From Skermania piniformis (GTDB lineage: Bacteria > Actinomycetota > Actinomycetes > Mycobacteriales > Mycobacteriaceae): a stretch of 64,000 nt of DNA. The DNA lies in assembly GCF_019285775.1 (NCBI RefSeq), contig NZ_CP079105.1, forward strand, positions 372,001-436,000, in the 5' to 3' direction. Shown in pieces: positions 37,724 to 46,838 of the stretch. The notes beneath the pieces are model-generated. The model did no database searches. It was given only the letters and a program-made list of their open reading frames with translations, and had not been told where the DNA came from. Position 1 is the first letter of the stretch. Every line of letters starts with the position of its first letter. Made by a program: the position numbers and the translations under genes.

Positions 37724-38532
37724 GCCCGGCGCTCGCGGTCATGTGCTTGGCCGCCGCGGTATCGGTCGCGCCGCCCGCGCGGGCGCAACTCCGACATGCG
37801 GCGCTGCACGCAGGGGCGGGGAGCCGGCGGCCGGCAGCCGATCCGCAGCAGCGATCACGGGTCTGGGTGGTGGCGACGCTGGTGCCGCTGACGCTCGCCT
37901 ACCTCGCCGGTGGCCTCGGCGCATTGCTGGCCGCCGTCATCCTGGGTGCCACGTTGTTGCGGCGGGCCCGCCGGGCCGCGGTCGCTCGGTGCCGGGCGGC
38001 GCAGCGACAGTCGCTGTTGGATGGTCTCGACGTGGTGATCGCCGAGCTCCGGATCGGCGCCCATCCAGCGGCTGCGGCGGCCGCCGCCGCGACGGAATGC
38101 GCCGGTGACGCGGCCCGGGCGCTGGCCATCGGCGCCGCGCGCAGTCGCCTGGGCGGGTCGGCGGCCGACGGGCTCCGCGACGTCGAGTCGGTGGTGCATG
38201 CCGATCTGGCCCGCTTGGCGGGCGCGTGGCGGCTCGCCGAGCAGCACGGGCTCGCGCTGGCGGATCTGCTCGCCGCGAATCGGACGGACCTGGTAGGCCG
38301 GATCCGTTTCGGTCGGCGGACCGAGGCGGTGTTGGCCGGGGCTCGGGCCAGCGGTGCGGTGTTGGCCGGCTTGCCCGTCCTGGGCATCCTGCTCGGCGAG
38401 GCGATGGGCGCGGCGCCGATGCGGGTCTTGCTCGGCGGTGGCGTAGGTGGGGTCCTGCTGGCACTCGGCGCCGGGTTCGTGGCTGTCGGACTGATCTGGA
38501 CCGACGCGATCACCGGTCGGGTGATCTCGTGA
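37720..38532 (+). CDS. tadB: TadB-like type II secretion F-domain protein
   Basis: A 270-residue inner-membrane platform protein. An N-terminal membrane segment, a paired segment near residues 50-75, a cytoplasmic GspF-like helical domain (QRQSLLDGLDVVIAELRIG) and two C-terminal membrane helices match the TadB plan. It is shorter than proteobacterial TadB but typical for actinobacteria. Four-base overlaps join it to tadA and tadC. Confidence 0.88.
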   Translation: MSPALAVMCLAAAVSVAPPARAQLRHAALHAGAGSRRPAADPQQRSRVWVVATLVPLTLAYLAGGLGALLAAVILGATLLRRARRAAVARCRAAQRQSLLDGLDVVIAELRIGAHPAAAAAAAATECAGDAARALAIGAARSRLGGSAADGLRDVESVVHADLARLAGAWRLAEQHGLALADLLAANRTDLVGRIRFGRRTEAVLAGARASGAVLAGLPVLGILLGEAMGAAPMRVLLGGGVGGVLLALGAGFVAVGLIWTDAITGRVIS

Positions 38533-39104
38533 CTGTGGGTGGGTGCTGGCTACTGGCCGCTGCGCTGCTCGTGCTGCCGCTCCCGCGGCTGCTGGATCGG
38601 ATCCAGACCGCTGTCGGGCCGCCGCTCCTACGACCGGCCGCCCGACGTCCGCAGCCGGATCCGTTGGCGGCCGCCGCGGTCCTCGACCTGCTCGCCGCCT
38701 GCCTACGCGCGGGGATGCCGGTGGCCGGTGCCGCTGCGGCGGTCGCGCCGGCGGCACCGCAGCCGTTGGCGGAGTCGCTGCGCCGAGCCGCCGACCTGAT
38801 GACGCTGGGCGCCGACGCGGCGACGGCGTGGCACGAGGCCGCCGCCGATCCGGCGACCGAGGCGGTGGCCCGGCTGGCCCGCCGCTCCGCCCGTTCCGGG
38901 GTGTCGCTGGCCGGAGCGATCGGCGAGCTGGCCGAGCAACAGCGTGCGGTCGCCGAGGACGTCGCAGCGGCCCGGGCAGAGCGGGCCGGGGTGCTGATCG
39001 GGGGGCCGCTCGGGTTGTGCTTCCTGCCGGCTTTCGTCTGCTCCGGGATCGCTCCGGTGGTGTTGGGATTGGCCCGACATGTGCTCGGCGGTGGCCTGCT
39101 GTGA
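38529..39104 (+). CDS. tadC: TadC-like type II secretion F-domain protein
   Basis: A 191-residue platform protein: N-terminal membrane helix, the F-domain (AAVLDLLAACLRAGMPVAGA through ARRSARSGVSLAGAIGELAE) and a C-terminal membrane helix. It is the second platform subunit beside TadB, starting by GTGA overlap. The pilin gene follows after 48 bases with its own ribosome site. Confidence 0.88.
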   Translation: MTVGGCWLLAAALLVLPLPRLLDRIQTAVGPPLLRPAARRPQPDPLAAAAVLDLLAACLRAGMPVAGAAAAVAPAAPQPLAESLRRAADLMTLGADAATAWHEAAADPATEAVARLARRSARSGVSLAGAIGELAEQQRAVAEDVAAARAERAGVLIGGPLGLCFLPAFVCSGIAPVVLGLARHVLGGGLL

Positions 39105-39152
39105 ACGTCCGGAGCGGACCTACCGCGCCGGGAAACAATAAGGGGGACAGTA

Positions 39153-39356
39153 ATGTTCGTTCGCGTTTATCAGGGGATGCAAGTGCGGTTGCTGCGGCTG
39201 GCGGTCGACGACACCGGCATGTCCACGGCCGAGTATGCGATCGGCACGATCGCTGCGGCGGCGTTCGGCGCGGTGCTCTACGGCGTGGTCACCGGCGGCA
39301 ATATCGTCGACGCCTTGACCAAGATCATCGACAAGGCGCTGAACACCGCGGTATGA
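39153..39356 (+). CDS. Flp-type prepilin (DUF4244)
   Basis: A 67-residue protein with the prepilin signature GMSTAEYAIGTIAAAAFGAV: cleavage would follow Gly, with Glu at +5 of the mature protein and a hydrophobic helix after it. It is the main structural subunit of the predicted Tad/Flp pilus. AAGGGGG lies about seven bases before the ATG, stronger than other genes of the operon, consistent with high pilin output. The stop overlaps the TadE gene. Confidence 0.9.
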   Translation: MFVRVYQGMQVRLLRLAVDDTGMSTAEYAIGTIAAAAFGAVLYGVVTGGNIVDALTKIIDKALNTAV

Positions 39357-39706
39357 CTGCGGCGGGCCGTGTGGTCGACGCGCGCGGCGCGGTCACGGTC
39401 GAGGCTGCGATCGCGATCGCAGCGCTGGTCGTGGTCGTGGTGGTCGGCTTGGGTGCCGTTCTGGCTGCGTCGGCGCAGATCAGGTGCGTCGACGCGGCGC
39501 GTGAGGCCGCCCGGCTCGCGGCCCGCGGCGACGAGTCGGGAGCGGTGCGCGCCGCCGAGCGGGTTGCGCCGAGCGGGGCTCGGGTCGAGGTTCGTGCCGT
39601 CGACGGCGATCTGATCGCCACCGTGTCGGTGCGGTTACCGGTGCTGCTGTCGATCGAGCTGGCCGCCACCGCGATCGCAGCTGCCGAGCCGGGGGCAGAA
39701 CCGTGA
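39353..39706 (+). CDS. TadE-like pseudopilin
   Basis: A 117-residue protein: short positive N-terminus, ARGAVTVEAAIAIAALVVVV with the TadE-type Glu after the cleavage region, one membrane helix, and a small extracytoplasmic part rich in Arg and Ala. Minor pseudopilins of this type (Rv3655c) help initiate or modify the pilus. It overlaps the pilin gene and the next gene. Confidence 0.88.
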   Translation: MTAAGRVVDARGAVTVEAAIAIAALVVVVVVGLGAVLAASAQIRCVDAAREAARLAARGDESGAVRAAERVAPSGARVEVRAVDGDLIATVSVRLPVLLSIELAATAIAAAEPGAEP

Positions 39707-40071
39707 GCGGGCAGCCGCTGCGCCTGCGGAGCGATCAGGGTGTCGCGACGGTGATCGCCTGCGTCGCGATCGCGGTGATCCTGATCGTGACGATTCTGGT
39801 GGTCCAGGTCGGTGCCGGCGTGGCGCTGCGGCATCGCGCACAGTCCGCTGCCGACCTCGGCGCGCTGGCCGCGGCGGCTGCGCTCGACCAGGGCGACGAA
39901 GCCGCATGTGCGGTCGCGACCCGGCTCGTCGACCGGGTGGGGGTGCGGGTGCGCCGGTGTAGCCCGCAGGGCTGGGACATCGTGCTCGAGGTGGGCATCG
40001 CGGCGGCTCTGGGACCGTTCGGCAGGCGGGAGGTTCGCGCGGTGGCCCGAGCCGGGCCGGTCCCGGAATGA
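39703..40071 (+). CDS. TadE/TadG-like membrane protein (Rv3654c type)
   Basis: A 122-residue protein with one membrane helix (GVATVIACVAIAVILIVTIL) followed by a helix RHRAQSAADLGALAAAAALD typical of Flp pilus-assembly TadE/G-like proteins. The family is named for its neighbourhood with the DECH helicase and secretion genes. Two cysteines (about residues 69 and 86) may form a disulfide outside. It ends the operon, starting by GTGA overlap, and is convergent with the helicase gene. Confidence 0.85.
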   Translation: MSGQPLRLRSDQGVATVIACVAIAVILIVTILVVQVGAGVALRHRAQSAADLGALAAAAALDQGDEAACAVATRLVDRVGVRVRRCSPQGWDIVLEVGIAAALGPFGRREVRAVARAGPVPE

Positions 40072-40096
40072 CCGGGCCGCGACCCCCGCCCCACCG

Positions 40097-40122
40097 GGCG
40101 CCGTCAGTCCGGCAGCGGCGCC
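40097..40122. terminator. hairpin between tad operon and convergent helicase gene
   Basis: GGCGCCG (40097-40103) pairs with CGGCGCC (40116-40122). The helicase stop (40104-40106) sits in the loop. The stem is placed to stop both convergent transcripts, though it lacks a U tract. Confidence 0.4.
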
Positions 40123-42461
40123 GGCCGTTCCAGGTGCTGCAGCACGGCGTCGAGCAGGGCGAGCGCCCCCGCTTTGTCCAGCGGGTGGTTGCCGTTGCCG
40201 CATTTCGGTGACTGGACGCAGGAGGGGCAGCCCGTCGGGCACTCGCAGTCGGCGATCGTGTCCCGCGTAGCGGTCAGCCAGACGGTCAATCGCTCGAATC
40301 CCCGCTCGGCGAATCCGGCTCCGCCGGGCTGGCCGTCGTAGACGAACACCGTCGGCAGTCCGGTGTCGGGATGCAGCGCGGTGGAGACGCCACCGATATC
40401 CCACCGGTCACAGGTGGCGATCAGGGGCAGCAGGCCGATGGCGGCATGCTCGGCGGCGTGCAGCGAGCCGGGCCACCGTTCGACCGGCAAACCGGCCCGC
40501 TCGAGCAGTTCGGGAGCCACCGTGTACAGCACGGCCTGGGTGGCCAGGGTCTGCCGGGGGAGATCGAGTTCGATCAGATCCAGCACCTCACCCGACGGCC
40601 GGGTCCGCAGGTAGCCGACCACCTGGTGGCTGACCGTCACCCGTGCGAGCGCACTGGCCACCGGACCGTGGTCGCGGTGCACCCGAACCTCGTCGAGCGT
40701 GATCTCGGTCACTTCCCGGGCGCTGGTCGTCCAGTCCGGTTCTTCGGCATGGACCAGGGCGAGCCCGCCGATCAGATCCAGCTCGTCGACGACGAACGTT
40801 TCGCCCTGGTGGATATGCACCGCTCCGGGGTGCAGTGTGGCCGGCGCCCGGCCGCCGTCGGCGGTACCGACCAACCGGCCGGTGTGCCCGTCGACGATGG
40901 CCACCGGCGTACCGAGGCCGCCCCGGATCTGCACCCCGTCGTGCGGGAACGAATCCGCCGTGACGAACCAGCCGTGTCCGCGCCGCCGGATCTCGCCGCG
41001 TTCGGCCAGCTCGGTGAGGATCTCCCAGCCGCCCAGATCGCGGACCTCGGTATCGGTCAGGGGTAGTTCCAGCGCGGCGCACAACAGCTGTGGTCCGAGT
41101 ACGTACGGATTGGCCGGGTCGATCACCGCGGCCTCCACCGGTCGGTCGAGCAGCGCTGCCGGGTGATGCACCAGGTATGTGTCGAGCGGGTCGTCCCGGG
41201 CGACCAAGACGACCAACGAGCCGGTGCCGTGCCGTCCGGCCCGGCCTGCTTGCTGCCAGAAGGACGCGACGGTGCCGGGAAATCCGGCGATCACGACGGC
41301 GTCGAGTCCGGCGATGTCGACCCCCAGCTCCAGCGCGCTGGTCGTGGCGGCGCCCAGCAGGCTGCCGTCGTCGAGCGCGCCTTCCAGCGCGCGTCGCTCC
41401 TCGGCGAGATATCCCGACCGATAGCTGGCTACTCGCTCGGCGAGATCGTGGTCCACCGCGGCGAGGAGCCTGCGGGCACCCATCGCGGTGAGCTCGGCTG
41501 CTCGCCGGGATCGTACGAATACCAGGCAGCGCGCGCCTTCGACGACCAGATCGGCCATCATGCGTGCGGTCTCGGCGGTGGTGGACCGTCGCACCGGGGC
41601 ACCGTTCTCGCCGGTTACCGCAGTCAGCAACGGAGGTTGCCAGAAGGCGATGGTGCGCGCACCGCGGGGTGAGCCGTCCTCGGTCACCGCCGCGCACGGT
41701 GCTCCGATCAGTCGTTCGGCTGCCGCTTGCGGTTCGGCCGTGGTCGCCGAGGCGAGAACGAACACCGGCTCGGCTCCGTACCGGGTGGCGAGCCGGCGTA
41801 GCCGACGCAGGATCAATGCGACATGCGAGCCGAACACTCCTCGATAGGAATGGCATTCGTCGACGATCACGTACCGGAGGTTGCGAAACAGTCGGGACCA
41901 GCGGGTGTGCGATCGCAACAAGCCGGCGTGCAGCATGTCCGGGTTGGTGAATATCCAGCGCGCATGAGCTCGGGCCCATTGCCGGGTCTCGATCGGGGTA
42001 TCCCCGTCGTAGGTGCAAAGCTGCACGTGTTCAAGGCCCGATTCCACGGCGATTTGCCATGTCGAACGTAGCTGATCGGCACCGAGTGCCTTGGTCGGCG
42101 CCAGATACATCGCCGTTGCGCCGGGGTGGTTTGCCAGTGTCGTCAGAACCGGCAATTGATATCCGACTGATTTCCCGGATGCGGTGCCGGTGGCCAGCAC
42201 GACGTTGTTCCCGGAGAACGCGAGCAAAGCCGCCTCGGCTTGATGAGACCAGAGCGACGACACGCCCCGAGTTTCGTATGCCGAGCGAACGCCGGTCGGG
42301 GTCCACTCCGGCCATTCGGCGTGTCGTGCGGAACGTGCCGACAGGTCTGCAACAAAAGTCAGCGGATCTTCGCTCGCCGCCGTGCCGATCGACAGGGAAT
42401 TGAGCAACGACATTCCGACACTCGGTGAGTTACTGCCGTCTACTTCGGGCTGATCGGTCAT
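40104..42461 (-). CDS. DEAD/DEAH-box helicase with Zn-binding DUF1998 end (SftH/MrfA-like)
   Basis: A 785-residue superfamily 2 DNA helicase: motif I ATGTASGKSVGY, motif II VDECHSYRG, motif III ASATT, motif VI QQAGRAGRHG, and a C-terminal Cys cluster CECPTGCPSC...KCGNGN that binds zinc. It matches Rv3649. The M. smegmatis homologue SftH is a 3'-5' DNA helicase and Bacillus MrfA repairs mitomycin crosslinks. ATG at 42461 is the start. The gene's place beside the tad operon is conserved throughout actinobacteria though the functions look unrelated. Confidence 0.93.
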   Translation of the reverse strand: MTDQPEVDGSNSPSVGMSLLNSLSIGTAASEDPLTFVADLSARSARHAEWPEWTPTGVRSAYETRGVSSLWSHQAEAALLAFSGNNVVLATGTASGKSVGYQLPVLTTLANHPGATAMYLAPTKALGADQLRSTWQIAVESGLEHVQLCTYDGDTPIETRQWARAHARWIFTNPDMLHAGLLRSHTRWSRLFRNLRYVIVDECHSYRGVFGSHVALILRRLRRLATRYGAEPVFVLASATTAEPQAAAERLIGAPCAAVTEDGSPRGARTIAFWQPPLLTAVTGENGAPVRRSTTAETARMMADLVVEGARCLVFVRSRRAAELTAMGARRLLAAVDHDLAERVASYRSGYLAEERRALEGALDDGSLLGAATTSALELGVDIAGLDAVVIAGFPGTVASFWQQAGRAGRHGTGSLVVLVARDDPLDTYLVHHPAALLDRPVEAAVIDPANPYVLGPQLLCAALELPLTDTEVRDLGGWEILTELAERGEIRRRGHGWFVTADSFPHDGVQIRGGLGTPVAIVDGHTGRLVGTADGGRAPATLHPGAVHIHQGETFVVDELDLIGGLALVHAEEPDWTTSAREVTEITLDEVRVHRDHGPVASALARVTVSHQVVGYLRTRPSGEVLDLIELDLPRQTLATQAVLYTVAPELLERAGLPVERWPGSLHAAEHAAIGLLPLIATCDRWDIGGVSTALHPDTGLPTVFVYDGQPGGAGFAERGFERLTVWLTATRDTIADCECPTGCPSCVQSPKCGNGNHPLDKAGALALLDAVLQHLERPAPLPD

Positions 42462-42892
42462 GGCATGTGGCTGACGCCGGGTGAATCAAAGATTTGGTCG
42501 CGATTGAGAGCAAAGCGCGAGAGCATTTTCTGTTCTGTCTCCGATCCTGCACGAGAGTGCGTTATCAGTACTGCGATACAGCGATATCCGAGGCAACCGT
42601 ACCGTGGGTTCATGTTTAGCTATTGGGGCACTCACCTGCGAGTTCTCAAGATCAACTAATTTTCCGAATCACCGCCGCAACGCTGTCCAAAGCCCGTCGG
42701 CCGTGGTTGACTGGCGAGCGGTCGCAGCTTCTGGGTTCGGCGCGGACATCCGGGTCGAACGCAGAATCGATTGTTGCGAACGGTGTACTTGGTGCTTCCT
42801 GCGGGGAACGTGATTAAGTGCAGCGGTCGGAACGGGCCCGGCGGACCGAAGTATCTGTCCGCTGTCCGCAATGTCACAGAAGAAGGAAAAGC
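42462..42892. other. non-coding region with cspA promoter and leader
   Basis: No gene is visible on either strand. The right part presumably holds the cspA promoter and leader. GCGGAC/GTCCGC (42841-42862) makes a small hairpin 30 bases before the cspA start, and AGAAGGA serves as its ribosome site. The left part serves the minus-strand helicase. Confidence 0.6.
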
Positions 42893-43096
42893 ATGGCACA
42901 GGGGACTGTGAAGTGGTTCAACGCGGAGAAGGGGTTCGGATTCATCGCTCCTGAGGACGGCTCGGCAGACGTGTTCGTCCACTATTCGGAGATCCAGGGC
43001 AGTGGGTTCCGCACCCTGGAAGAGAATCAGAAGGTCGAGTTCGAAGTCGGGCAGGGCACGAAGGGCCCGCAGGCCACCGGCGTTCGCGCTCTCTAG
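42893..43096 (+). CDS. cspA: cold-shock protein CspA
   Basis: A 67-residue cold-shock domain protein that melts RNA structure. RNP1 is KGFGFI and RNP2 is VFVHYSEI, with the start [15 protein letters not shown] standard for the family. ATG at 42893 has AAGGA seven bases upstream; a longer frame from 42818 is not expected. It corresponds to Rv3648c. A strong terminator follows at 43130-43164. Confidence 0.97.
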   Translation: MAQGTVKWFNAEKGFGFIAPEDGSADVFVHYSEIQGSGFRTLEENQKVEFEVGQGTKGPQATGVRAL

Positions 43097-43129
43097 AGAC
43101 GGCTGCTTCGCCGTACTGAAGAAGTCTGA

Positions 43130-43164
43130 TTCGGCCCCCATCGCGTTCGGCGGTGGGGGCCGAA
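43130..43164 (+). terminator. cspA terminator hairpin
   Basis: TTCGGCCCCCA (43130-43140) and TGGGGGCCGAA (43154-43164) form a perfect 11-bp stem with a 13-base loop, 34 bases after the cspA stop. Confidence 0.75.
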
Positions 43165-43237
43165 CGGCGTTCCGGCGGGTCTTCTCGTCGGTGCGCGTCG
43201 TCGCGGAACGTCCTCGGAAGTGCCCTACTTTGGCACT

Positions 43238-43822
43238 GTGCGCCAACTGTCGTTCTTCTCCGCGGATGCGCTGCCGCCGGCGATCCCGGACTTGGGCGGG
43301 CTGCTCGCGTGCGCCGGCCAGGTGGTGCGCCAGGACATCGGTGCGCGGATCTCGGTGCTCGTCGCTGCCGAGTGGCGGGCACACGCAATAGCCGAGTTGA
43401 TCTCTGCGGCCGGATTGGTCGCCGAGGTGACGGTCACCACGGAGGGCAATCTGTCGGTGCGGACCGCGCTGGTCGCCGAACTACTCCCGCTGGGCAGCCA
43501 GTGGCAGCGCGGTGCGGTCAAGTCGGTGCCGGTCGGTTGGGTGCCGGGACCCCGGGCGCTGCGTGCCTGGGCGTTGGCCGCCGGGTCGCCGGAGAACGGC
43601 GGGGAGCGATTCGTGCTCGGCATGGACCCGCACGCACCCGACACCTACCCGGCGCTCACGGCCGCGTTGAGCCGGGCCGGCATCACGCCTACCCCGATCG
43701 GTGTACGCGGGCCGAATCCGGGCTTGCGGATTGCCGGCCCGCGACGGTTGGCGAAGCTGGTCGACTATCTCGGCGCGCCACCGGTGGCTGCCCCGGCAGC
43801 CGACTGCTGGCCGTCCGGATAG
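43238..43822 (+). CDS. conserved hypothetical protein (Rv3647c-like)
   Basis: A 194-residue protein of unknown function found between cspA and topA in mycobacteria. It begins RQLSFFSADALPPAIPDLGG and has the conserved ending LRIAGPRRLAKLVDYLG. The middle contains VGWVPGPRALRAWALAAG. GTG at 43238 is chosen: TACTTT plus six bases precedes it, a leaderless start, and the codon agrees with the mycobacterial length (about 192). No domain is recognised; a nucleic-acid role is only a guess from neighbours. Confidence 0.8.
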   Translation: MRQLSFFSADALPPAIPDLGGLLACAGQVVRQDIGARISVLVAAEWRAHAIAELISAAGLVAEVTVTTEGNLSVRTALVAELLPLGSQWQRGAVKSVPVGWVPGPRALRAWALAAGSPENGGERFVLGMDPHAPDTYPALTAALSRAGITPTPIGVRGPNPGLRIAGPRRLAKLVDYLGAPPVAAPAADCWPSG

Positions 43823-43941
43823 CCGGCGCAGGGCGACTGATCAGCGAGTATTCGCGTACTCTGTTGAATTCGATGCCTGCGGACCGGCTGCTGTCGTCCT
43901 GCTGCAGTGGTCGGGGGGCGAGTGGAAAGGCATATTTAGAC

Positions 43942-46788
43942 GTGGCAACGCGAGACAACAAAGCAGCGAATTCGTCCTCGCCGGACGGGTCACCGCACCG
44001 CCTTGTCATCGTCGAGTCGCCGACGAAGGCCCGCAAGATCGCACCGTATCTCGGTCGCGGTTACACCGTCGAGGCGTCGGTCGGGCATATCCGCGACCTT
44101 CCGCGCGGCGCTGCCGACGTTCCGGCCAAGTACAAGGGTGAGCCGTGGGCGCGGCTCGGCGTCGACGTCGATCATGACTTCCAGCCGCTCTATGTGGTCA
44201 GCCCGGACAAGAAGGCCAAGGTCACCGAACTGAAGGGCCTACTCCGCGACGCCGACGAGCTGTACCTGGCCACCGACCCCGACCGCGAAGGCGAGGCGAT
44301 CGCCTGGCATCTGCTGGAGACGCTGAAACCCAAGGTGCCGGTCCGGCGGATGGTGTTCCACGAGATCACCGAGCCGGCCATCCGCGCCGCCGCCGCCGAT
44401 ACCCGTGAGCTGGACAACGACCTGGTCGACGCGCAGGAGACCCGGCGCATCCTGGACCGGCTCTACGGTTACGAGGTCAGCCCGGTGTTGTGGAAGAAAG
44501 TGATGCCCAGGCTGTCCGCGGGACGCGTGCAGTCGGTGGCTACCCGGGTGATCGTGCAGCGGGAACGGGAGCGGATGGCGTTCCGCTCGGCGGAGTACTG
44601 GGATATCGCAGCCAAGCTGGATGCCGGTGCGACGGCCAGCCCGCGCAACTTCAGCGCTCGGCTGGTGAGTGTGAACGGCGAGCGGGTGGCCACCGGCCGG
44701 GACTTCGGGCCGGACGGGCAGCTGAAATCGTCGACCGTGACGGTGATCGACGAACAGTATGCGAACCGGCTTGCCGAGGCCCTGCGCGGCGCCGATCTGG
44801 TAGTCGCCTCCGCCGAGTCCAAGCCGTACAGCCGTAAGCCGTACGCGCCGTTCATGACCTCGACGCTGCAGCAGGAAGCCGGCCGAAAACTGCGGTTCTC
44901 CTCGGAGCGGACCATGCGCATCGCCCAGCGGCTGTACGAAAACGGCTACATCACCTACATGCGTACCGATTCGACGACGCTGTCCGCGACGGCGATCGAA
45001 GCGGCGCGTCGCCAGGCGACCGAGCTCTACGGCGCCGAATACGTCAGCTCCGCGCCCCGGCAGTACACCCGCAAGGTGAAAAACGCCCAGGAGGCGCACG
45101 AGGCGATCCGTCCCGCCGGCGACGTGTTCGCCACCCCGGGGGAGTTGCACAGCCGGCTGGACGGCGACGAGTTCCGGCTCTACGAGATGATCTGGCAACG
45201 TACCGTCGCCTCCCAGATGGCCGACGCCCGCGGTTCCACGTTGACGCTGCGGATCGAGGGCACGGCGGGGACCGGGGAACTCTGCACGCTGTCGGCGTCC
45301 GGCCGGACGATCACCTTCCCAGGCTTCCTGAAGGCCTACGTGGAGAGCGTCGACGAGGAGGCCGGTGGCCAGAGCGACGACGCAGAATCCCGATTGCCGC
45401 AGCTGGCCGAGGGCGCGCCGGTTACCGCGATCGAGCTGTCCGCCGACGGGCACACGACCAATCCGCCGGCCCGATACACCGAGGCGTCGTTGGTCAAGGC
45501 GCTGGAAGAGATGGGTATCGGGCGCCCGTCCACCTATGCGTCGATCATCAAGACCATCCTGGACCGCGGCTACGTCTACAAGCGGGGTAGCGCGCTGGTG
45601 CCGTCCTGGGTGGCGTTCGCCGTCGTCGGGCTGCTCGAAGCGCATTTCGGTCGCTTGGTCGACTACGACTTCACGGCCGAGATGGAGGACGACCTCGACG
45701 AGATCGCCGGCGGCCGGCAGCACCGGGACACGTGGTTGTCCGACTTCTACTTCGGTGGTGACCGGGGCGAACAGGACTCGGTAGCCCGGTCCGGCGGCCT
45801 CAAGCGGATGGTCGGTGAGCGGCTGGAAGACATCGATGCGCGGGAAGTGAACTCGATCCGGCTGTTCGTCGACGACGGTGGCCGGGACGTGAACGTGCGC
45901 GTCGGTCGTTTCGGGCCGTACCTGGAGCGAATGGTCGAGAACCCGGACGACCCGGGCGGTGACCCGGTCTCGCAGCGGGCCAACCTGCCGGACGACCTTC
46001 CGCCGGACGAACTGACCCCGGCGCTCGCCGAGCAGCTGTTCGCCACCCCGCAGGAAGGCCGGCAGCTCGGTGTGGACCCGGCCACCGGACACGAGATCGT
46101 CGCGAAGGAAGGCCGGTTCGGGCCTTACGTCACCGAGATCTTGCCGGATCCGCCGGCATCGGACGGCGACGCGCCGAAGAAGGGCGCGAAGAAGGCGGCC
46201 GCACCGAAGCCGCGGACCGGGTCGCTGCTGAAATCGATGGAGATCGCGACCGTCACCCTGGACGACGCGCTCAAGCTGCTGTCCTTGCCCCGGGTGGTCG
46301 GCGCGGACCCGGCCGACGGCGCGGAGATCACTGCGCAGAACGGCCGGTACGGGCCGTACCTGAAGAAGGGCACGGATTCACGGTCGCTGGCGACCGAAGA
46401 CCAGATCTTCACCGTCACCCTCGACGAGGCGTTGAAGATCTACGCCGAGCCGAAGCGCCGCGGCCGGCAGGCGGCCGCAACGCCACCGCTGCGCGAGCTG
46501 GGTGCCGACCCGGTATCCGGCAAGCCGATGGTGATCAAGGACGGTCGATTCGGTCCGTACGTCACCGACGGCGAGACCAACGCCAGCCTGCGCAAAGGCG
46601 ACGAGGTCGAGGCGATCTCCGACGAGCGCGCCGCGGAGTTGCTCGCCGACCGGCGGGCGCGCGGGCCGGTGAAGCGCAAGGCCCCGGCGAAGAAGGCCCC
46701 CGCGAAGAAGGCGGCCACCAAAACGGCAGCGGTCAAGAAGGCAGCTACCAAGACTGCGGCGGCCAAGAAGGCTCCGGCCAAGAAGTAG
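43942..46788 (+). CDS. topA: DNA topoisomerase I
   Basis: TopA relaxes negative supercoils. The 948-residue protein has the TOPRIM domain with VIVESPTKA (23-31) and TDPDREGEA, the active-site Tyr339 in ITYMRTDSTTLS, and several C-terminal Topo_C domains, each with GRFGPYV or GRYGPYL. The last 40 residues are Lys/Ala-rich (KKAPAKKAATK repeats) like the basic tail of mycobacterial TopA. GTG at 43942 gives the conserved N-terminus; the frame stays open for another 263 codons upstream but overlaps the preceding gene out of frame and is not coding. Confidence 0.97.
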   Translation: MATRDNKAANSSSPDGSPHRLVIVESPTKARKIAPYLGRGYTVEASVGHIRDLPRGAADVPAKYKGEPWARLGVDVDHDFQPLYVVSPDKKAKVTELKGLLRDADELYLATDPDREGEAIAWHLLETLKPKVPVRRMVFHEITEPAIRAAAADTRELDNDLVDAQETRRILDRLYGYEVSPVLWKKVMPRLSAGRVQSVATRVIVQRERERMAFRSAEYWDIAAKLDAGATASPRNFSARLVSVNGERVATGRDFGPDGQLKSSTVTVIDEQYANRLAEALRGADLVVASAESKPYSRKPYAPFMTSTLQQEAGRKLRFSSERTMRIAQRLYENGYITYMRTDSTTLSATAIEAARRQATELYGAEYVSSAPRQYTRKVKNAQEAHEAIRPAGDVFATPGELHSRLDGDEFRLYEMIWQRTVASQMADARGSTLTLRIEGTAGTGELCTLSASGRTITFPGFLKAYVESVDEEAGGQSDDAESRLPQLAEGAPVTAIELSADGHTTNPPARYTEASLVKALEEMGIGRPSTYASIIKTILDRGYVYKRGSALVPSWVAFAVVGLLEAHFGRLVDYDFTAEMEDDLDEIAGGRQHRDTWLSDFYFGGDRGEQDSVARSGGLKRMVGERLEDIDAREVNSIRLFVDDGGRDVNVRVGRFGPYLERMVENPDDPGGDPVSQRANLPDDLPPDELTPALAEQLFATPQEGRQLGVDPATGHEIVAKEGRFGPYVTEILPDPPASDGDAPKKGAKKAAAPKPRTGSLLKSMEIATVTLDDALKLLSLPRVVGADPADGAEITAQNGRYGPYLKKGTDSRSLATEDQIFTVTLDEALKIYAEPKRRGRQAAATPPLRELGADPVSGKPMVIKDGRFGPYVTDGETNASLRKGDEVEAISDERAAELLADRRARGPVKRKAPAKKAPAKKAATKTAAVKKAATKTAAAKKAPAKK

Positions 46789-46838
46789 GCCCGGTGATGG
46801 GTGGGGCGTCGGTCGGTGGCCCCCGATAGGGTGGTCCC

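Noticed and set aside
43153-43941. 263-codon in-frame upstream extension of topA
   Set aside because: It overlaps the Rv3647c-like gene in another frame, has typical shadow composition, and TopA proteins begin near VATRDNK; the extension is chance openness in GC-rich DNA.
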